This document shows, piece after piece, positions 58,216-64,000 of a stretch of 64,000 nt of DNA (positions within the stretch are counted from its first letter, which is position 1; each line of letters opens with the position of its first letter). This stretch comes from Panopea generosa. Taxonomy: Eukaryota > Mollusca > Bivalvia > Adapedonta > Hiatellidae. A model generated the notes under the pieces. That model had not been told where the DNA came from, did not search any database, and saw only the letters and a list, made by a program, of their open reading frames with translations. The stretch is from contig CM055901.1 in the NCBI GenBank assembly GCA_029582155.1, positions 19,819,597 to 19,883,596 on the forward strand. Direction: 5' to 3'. The position numbers and the translations under genes are program-made.

Positions 58216-59700
58216 AAGAGAGGTTATTGGTGGTCATAAATAACAGAGGTAACATAGTCATCATTTCATTTATTTTGTTCATCATCCATGAACATCACTT
58301 TTTTTTTTAATAAAAATATTCTCTTTTTTTTTTTAATTTCACAACATACATCTAAAAGGACACATAGCAACCTTAAAATCAATTTAAATTGTGTTTATGT
58401 ATCAAATTAATCGTTTAATCTACAAAAGATCCGGTGACTTTCCAGTAATTATATTAAATTTTATAAACTAGTGGCATTGGACTAATGTTGAAATAATCAG
58501 GAAAAGTTCTTTAAACATTTTCTTTAAGTTTAACTTAAATACTTTAAAAACATATTGTTCGACTTAAAGCCATTAACTACAGTCGTTCCCTCTTTTTAAA
58601 ACAGAACAAAAATTTAGTAATTTGTTGTAGTTGAAAACCCACCATTGATTTTTGTTCTTTATTCTATAGTAAATAGAAAAAGTTAGAGGCTTGTCATTCA
58701 TAGAGAAACCCAAATGGAAGAAGTGAAACTGACATTTTACTGTTTGTCAACCTCTGCACTATCATAATATGATGAGAAAAGTAGGGGTCACGTGTCATAT
58801 AAGAGATTTTTTTTCTGCTCAGTGTGTACACTGGTGACAAAGTGAAAGTAGACTTCCGAAATCATGTATTCATACCCAAATTTCCAAGCATCTTTTTTTT
58901 TTTTTTCTAAATTCACAATTCAAACATGACAATGCTATCAAAATGTTCAAAGTACATCAATAATGCCATTCAAATAAAAAAATGAGCATTAAATATGGAA
59001 AATGCATTTTTAAAGAAGAAGAAACGAGGATTATTTATAACCGCCATTATGCGACTATCCCACAGAAGCACTTCCTTTTTGCAATGGTGGCACTATGCCT
59101 GTATTCCAAAAGCATTCTTAAAATCATTTAGTGATATTTCTTCCAAAAACAGCATCAAATGAAACTGAATTATAGACTGCCAAGTGTCCCTTTAAAGTAA
59201 GTGTTCCACAGAAGTAATAATTATTCAAAGCACAGTAATTATACGACAATTGTATCACATCTTTGAAATGGTAATATACATAATTATGTTTGTAAATGAA
59301 GAAGATTTAAGTAAATGATGATGAAGCAATGAATGACAAACTTAAAAAAAAAATGGCTAAAAATACATTTGATGGGGAAAATGGGGATGTGATATGTAAT
59401 ATTTAAGACTTTTTAGTTAAAAAATAATAGTTGATAATAAAACTAGAATTGTGTTTAAGACAAACCAACACGACATGTGTGACCAGGATATCCCTGTCTG
59501 GGAAGTGATAAAAGAGGACCAGTTTCTCTCACACAAGTGATCCATGGTTACTTTCAGTAGACCTCTTCAAGTAATATTTCTTCACTAAATTTTACATCAA
59601 TTTGAAATTTAATATTCTAAACTGTCTTCAAAGAAGTCATAGCATTGAACTCTTCCCATGTACTGGTATTTTGTTAACTAGTTCAGTTGAACTCGAGGCC
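58216..59700. other. Intergenic, no recognised feature
   Basis: AT-rich with several T- and A-runs. No supported exon on either strand. Confidence 0.4.
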
Positions 59701-59724
59701 GTTATGAAAATATATCATGAACTT

Positions 59725-60370
59725 AAAAAGGCTTCACCTATATTTCCAACACTTTCAAAATATCAACTTAAAGAGACCTCACCTATATCTCCAATACTCA
59801 CAAGATATCAACTTAAAGATATATCACCTATATCTCCAATATTTTTTTTAGATATCAACTAAAAGAGACCACCTATATATCCAATATTTTTTTAGATATC
59901 AACTAAAAGCGACCACCTATATCTCCAATATTTTTGGGATATCAACTAAAAAGACACCACCTATATCTCCAATATTTTTTTTAGATATCAACTAAAAAGA
60001 GACCAACTATATATATCCAATGTTTTTTTAGATATCAACTTAAAGAGTCCACCTATATCTCCAATGTTTTTGAGATATCAACTAGAAAAAAGAAAAAAGA
60101 AAGAAAAAGAGACCACCTTTATCTTCAATGTTTTTGAGATATCAACTTAAAGAGACCACATATCTCTAATATTTCTGAGATATCAACTTAAAGAGACCAT
60201 GTATATCTCCAATATTTCTGAGATATCAATAAAAAAGAAAGAAAAAGAAAAGAGACCACATGTATCTCCAATATTTTGAGATATCAACTAAAAGAGACCA
60301 CCTATATCTCCAATATTTTGGGGATATCAACTAACAGAGACCACTTTATCTCCAATGTTTTAGAGATTTC
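59725..60370. repeat. ~40-bp minisatellite
   Basis: GATATCAACTAAAAGAGACC with ACCTATATCTCCAATATTTTT in about 15 uneven units. Some contain AAAGAAAGAAAAAGA insertions. Confidence 0.9.
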
Positions 60371-60424
60371 TTTGATCAATAACCCATGCTGTAAATGTTT
60401 TTTGTTGTTTTTTTTCAATGTAGT

Positions 60425-60520
60425 TTATATGCCATTTTTAACTCATTTCAAGTTTTTGAACCTATGACCTTAGTGGTGAGAGGCAAATGATTTGAGACGG
60501 CGTCTAAGACAACTTGGACA
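60425..60520 (-). mobile_element. SINE family B head fragment, minus strand
   Basis: CCTATGACCTTAGTGGTGAG and GACGGCGTCTAAG are complements of the head region (CTCTCACCGCTA, CTTAGACGCC-like). Confidence 0.55.
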
Positions 60521-61320
60521 CACAGAACCCCTTGTTATAAATGTCTCACTAAATAGGGTCTATACTGGCCAAATATTAAATGTGACCTGCGATAAAGTCT
60601 CATATTCTATTCCATATGCTGGTAATCTACCAGAAGTGTGATATCATTTTTTATGTTGCTTTACACAATTCATTATACTGAAGATAATTTTACTGACATA
60701 AAGTTACAGGTGAGGTTTCTTTAACTAAATAAATATTTTTCATTAACCTCAAATATGGAGAAAGTAAGGAATACCATATTCCCTCGAGTAAAAGGCCCCG
60801 TATGCAATGCATTTTTCAGAAGAATGGCATTTATTTGGATCCAAAATATTTTTTTTAAAAGAGTTTTGCCAACAATATTGTATTTGATAATTGTTTCCCC
60901 AAGTTTATACACATTATAGTAAGGTTTCTTTTAACTCATAACACTTCAAAAACATTTTTTCATGAATTTGTATGCAAGAATATGGTATGAATTTTTTTCC
61001 CTCCTCTATCTGTCCGTGAAATATGTGATCAATGCACCTTGCTGCTGCTGCCTTGTTAATTCATATCACATACAATTACATCGTAAGTATTTACAAACAT
61101 GCAAGTAATAATATTCCAGACAAAAAAAACACTAAAAACCAAACAAATTTCATGGTTACCATGGTAATGATGCAACTAACACAATAGATAAAATGTATCG
61201 AAATAATAAATAATTAAAACATACAGCTATGACATAAAATCACTGATTAAAATAAAACAAATATTCGTAATTACAGGTTCCCTCCCAGGGCCCAGTTGTA
61301 CAAAGTTCAGTAAGCGAAAC
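60521..61320. other. Intergenic, no recognised feature
   Basis: Contains one TIR-like end (TACCATATTCCCTCGAGTAA at about 60772) without a visible partner. Otherwise nothing supported. Confidence 0.4.
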
Positions 61321-61329
61321 GCTGTTACA

Positions 61330-61860
61330 GGTAGTATATCAGGAAAAATTACTATAAATGTCTATAAAAATAATATTTGTAAAATGGATAAAAAGCATTT
61401 AAATAAAAAAAAGAAGAAATATTTGTTGTTTAATATTCACTAAAACATAAAAACGACATTCTAATCAGAGTAGTGAAATTGAAAGGAAACCCCAATTTTA
61501 AAAATAGATAGCACATAAATACGGCTTGACAACATTCACCTCGTCATTAGGACTTTCTAAGATGAAACAATGTCTACAATATGTAACAAGTATAATGGAT
61601 CAATTTAAAATCACGTGACTCATTCAGAATGTCGCTAACTTGCAGTTTTAAGCAGAAAATCTATTTTAGTCTAACCTAGGCATGCAGGCCAAGTTAGGAA
61701 ATCCCTTTTCAATACATTATGTTTAAATAGATATCCTTAAGGCAGTATGGGATCAATTAATATATAGGCATGATATAGCGGAAAAAATGAATTTTTACCA
61801 TATTTAAAAGTTTGAAAATTCTGACATACATTCTTCAAGTTTAGTTTTATATTTTATGGT
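61330..61860 (+). repeat. Dispersed repeat X, near full length
   Basis: Blocks AATGGATAAAAAGCATTT, AAGTATAATGGATCAATTTA, TAACCTAGGCATGCAGGCCA and GGAAATCCCTTTTCAATACA in the same order as at 28520. Confidence 0.68.
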
Positions 61861-62074
61861 TTTTCAAAAATGTTTAGATTTTTTTTTAATAAAAAGACAT
61901 CTTAGATATATAATAACTAAGTTTTATGTCTTTAAAGCAAATAATAACCTTAAAAATGCCATGATTAGTTAAACATCGAACAGACTGTTAAGCTAACAGG
62001 CTTTTATACAAATGGGTCCAGGCAGTTAATTAAAATACAATACATTTAAACTGGCATACATTTGTTGGAATGAG

Positions 62075-62260
62075 GTTAAATGATATTTTCGACTCCTTGC
62101 ATGCTACGTAAGGCAATCAGTTTTATTGGTGGCAGAATACCTTAAATGCACATAAATCTGAGTACAATCAACATTCTTATCATCTAGCAAATTTTCTCAG
62201 CCCAAACCCCCACCCCGGGGCTTGTAATCTTGAGATTGTACCTTCACCTCCGGGTCACAA
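62075..62260 (-). mobile_element. SINE family B, diverged, minus strand
   Basis: GGCAATCAGTTTTATTGGTG, ATAAATCTGAGTACAATCAA and AGCAAATTTTCTCAG keep the body order; the head is weak. Confidence 0.5.
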
Positions 62261-63284
62261 AGGACTCTATTGGAGTGAAAAGCCTGGTCTTTACAAAAGG
62301 GTTGTTAATTTTATCTTTATGTAAATTGACATTTTCCAATTTCTTTGATTTGTTTTTTTTTTTTACAATATCTTTTTAATATGATCAGTTTTATTTGAAT
62401 TTAAATTAATTTCAGCATTATTAACTCTATTAATATTGTTTAAGAGAGTTAGTTTATCCATGAGTTTGACAAAAGAAATTCCCCACAATATTTAAAATGA
62501 TCTCTTTCTGTGAGTTGCTTTAATACAAAACTATTCTATTTTAGTAACCTGTTAAAGTTCCTTTGATACAAAACAATTTTACTTTAATTACTTGTTAAAA
62601 TACAAAACAATTCTAATGTAATAATAAATGCCATTTTGTCTCACAAAAATAAGTAATTGAAGCACCAAATACATCCATTAAATATTAATTAGGATAAATA
62701 TATTGAAAGTCATTGGAGGAACAGTGACTGTCCAGTTCTGAAATAGAAACAAATGTGTAAAACAGACCAACTGATAATCTTATGTATTGAGTAAGAATCT
62801 AATTAAGTTACATTTAAGGAACGTTAATTCTTCTGGCATAGTCTCTCATAATTCTTTTTGAATAAATAAAGAGCACATATAATACAAAAATATAATTAAG
62901 GTACATATTATTTAAAAACACTTATAACACGCAGCAGGCGTCCCAATCTTCTTAGCCCATATATTGCCCCACCCCTTGTACCCAGTATCAGTGTTCAGTA
63001 TGTATTTTTGATAGCAAGGGAAATTATCACCTCCACTGTATCCATCAACAGAGTCCAGTCTGTGTTAGCAAAGGGAGGTAACTCGCTATCCTTTATTAAC
63101 TTCAGTTTGTTTTCACTGTATATGCAGCAATGGCAGTTTATCTTAACACATATGTTAAGTACATTTTCAGTGCACAGCGATGGAAGTTTATCTTAACACA
63201 TTAGTTTAAGTCATTTCTTTTCACTATAAAAACAAGGGCAATAACCACTGACTATATCCAGGTGACAGCCTGCTGCTCCTCTAG
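62261..63284 (-). other. Intergenic and 3' UTR of the PDZ gene
   Basis: The last ~200 nt before 63285 are probably 3' UTR. A short duplication (AGTTTATCTTAACACAT near 63135 and 63186) is present. Nothing else recognised. Confidence 0.4.
63092..63097 (-). terminator. Possible polyadenylation signal of the PDZ gene
   Basis: TTTATT on the + strand reads AATAAA on the minus strand, about 190 nt past the TGA at 63285. It is the first canonical hexamer I found downstream of that stop. Confidence 0.45.
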
Positions 63285-63389
63285 TCAACTTGCCTCCCTT
63301 TCCACATAAAGTTGCACAGAGCTACCCGTATTTTTCAATACATTGACTGCCTTGTTGTGTTCAATGTCCCGGAAATCTAGACCATTAAC
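63285..63389 (-). CDS. Terminal exon of a PDZ-domain protein (LAP/Erbin-like?)
   Basis: Read on the minus strand, an acceptor (TTTTGCAG) is followed by 34 codons and TGA (63287-63285). The peptide begins VNGLDFRDIEHNKAVNVLK and ends SSVQLYVEREAS. This matches the second half of a PDZ fold: 'VNG.dl....H..AV..Lk' then the last strand 'v.L.v.re'. A PDZ ending a few residues before the stop, with an RE-x-S-like tail, recalls the C-terminal PDZ of LAP proteins such as Erbin and LRRC7. Other PDZ proteins are possible. The upstream exons lie beyond the window. A minus-strand AATAAA is at 63092-63097, giving a 3' UTR of roughly 200 nt. Phase 0 at the acceptor is assumed. Confidence 0.75.
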   Translation of the reverse strand, partial: VNGLDFRDIEHNKAVNVLKNTGSSVQLYVEREAS

Positions 63390-64000
63390 CTGCAAAACAT
63401 ATTAACAACAAAAATATATAAAACATAAATAATCACTTTTAAAAGGTACAAACAGTTATTTTAATAAAGTTTCATTCAACTTTTTTTTTTTTTTTTAAAA
63501 ATGAATATAATTAAATATCCAAGTATGTATGAGGACCTTTTATTTTGTTTCTACTTTGCAAAAGGTGCATAACTCTGGTAAATGGTAGAAAGGCATCCTC
63601 ATTTTGCTCATTTTTAGCTATCTATTATAAAAAATGTAAAATGTATTTCAATGTCACCAGTTTTAATTTGTGTACTACAAAAAAAATAACGGGAATTTTT
63701 AAACATTTTTCAAACTAGTGAGACCTCAAAAGTTTTTATAAAACTTTTTAATGATTAAGTTCTTAAATATAAAGTGTCAGGTTATTATGCTTCAAGAAAG
63801 AGTGACTCTCCAAGAGTTATTAATTCATAGGTGTGACGACTGGTTTAATGCGTGACTATGATCAATTTCAATATATCATTGTGGGACACAACTGAATTAC
63901 CGCTAAAACTGGATCATAAAAACGAATCCCCAGTCATGTTATACATCAGGTTTTCTTTTAACAAAATTGTACAGTACACCAGTCTTGATTTTGTTACTTG
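63390..64000 (-). other. Intron of the PDZ gene (to window edge)
   Basis: No further exon of the PDZ gene was recognised before the window ends. A poly(T) run is at about 63481-63496. Confidence 0.4.

Overview
The window looks like nuclear DNA of an invertebrate animal, most likely a mollusc and probably a bivalve. It is AT-rich, genes are split by GT/AG introns, and it is crowded with tRNA-headed SINEs, TA-flanked inverted-repeat elements and minisatellites. No bacterial, viral or CRISPR features were seen. The species call is inference from repeat style and protein architecture.

The main content is one large gene on the + strand, from the ATG at 7167 to the TGA at 46094-46096. I could assemble 20 coding exons by hand. 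Every donor is GT, every acceptor is AG, and the reading phase is continuous across all 19 introns. The model is 3,786 nt, or 1,261 aa. Domain order is: Neuralized (NHR) domain (about 1-153), Roc GTPase (about 205-530) with P-loop, DxxG and THxD motifs, COR region (about 533-810), a Cys-rich module (about 860-915), Death domain (about 955-1032), TIR domain (about 1040-1180) and a Ser/Thr/Asp-rich tail. This is a Roco-family signalling protein with Death and TIR modules, so a role in innate immunity or cell death is plausible. Only the 5' edge of exon 2 is uncertain.

Layout: 1-2310 is an AT-rich satellite with a short inverted-repeat element inside it. 2310-7166 is intergenic with two minisatellites and MITEs. 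7167-46096 is the Roco gene, its introns filled with SINEs, MITEs and arrays. 46097-63284 is intergenic and dominated by arrays: a 28-bp array starting at the stop codon, a 70-bp array of about 2.4 kb, a 39-bp array with higher-order structure, and others. At 63285-63389 on the minus strand lies the terminal exon of a PDZ-domain protein, possibly of the LAP/Erbin type, so the two genes converge tail to tail.

The most unusual pattern is that tandem duplication repeatedly starts at exon edges of the Roco gene. Intron 18 holds about 11 copies of the first ~50 nt of exon 19 plus its splice acceptor. Exon 18 has a decayed in-frame duplicate of its start 51 nt upstream with its own acceptor. A 33-bp array begins just after the exon 14 donor and carries GTAAGA in many units. 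The 28-bp array begins in the last codons and includes the stop codon.
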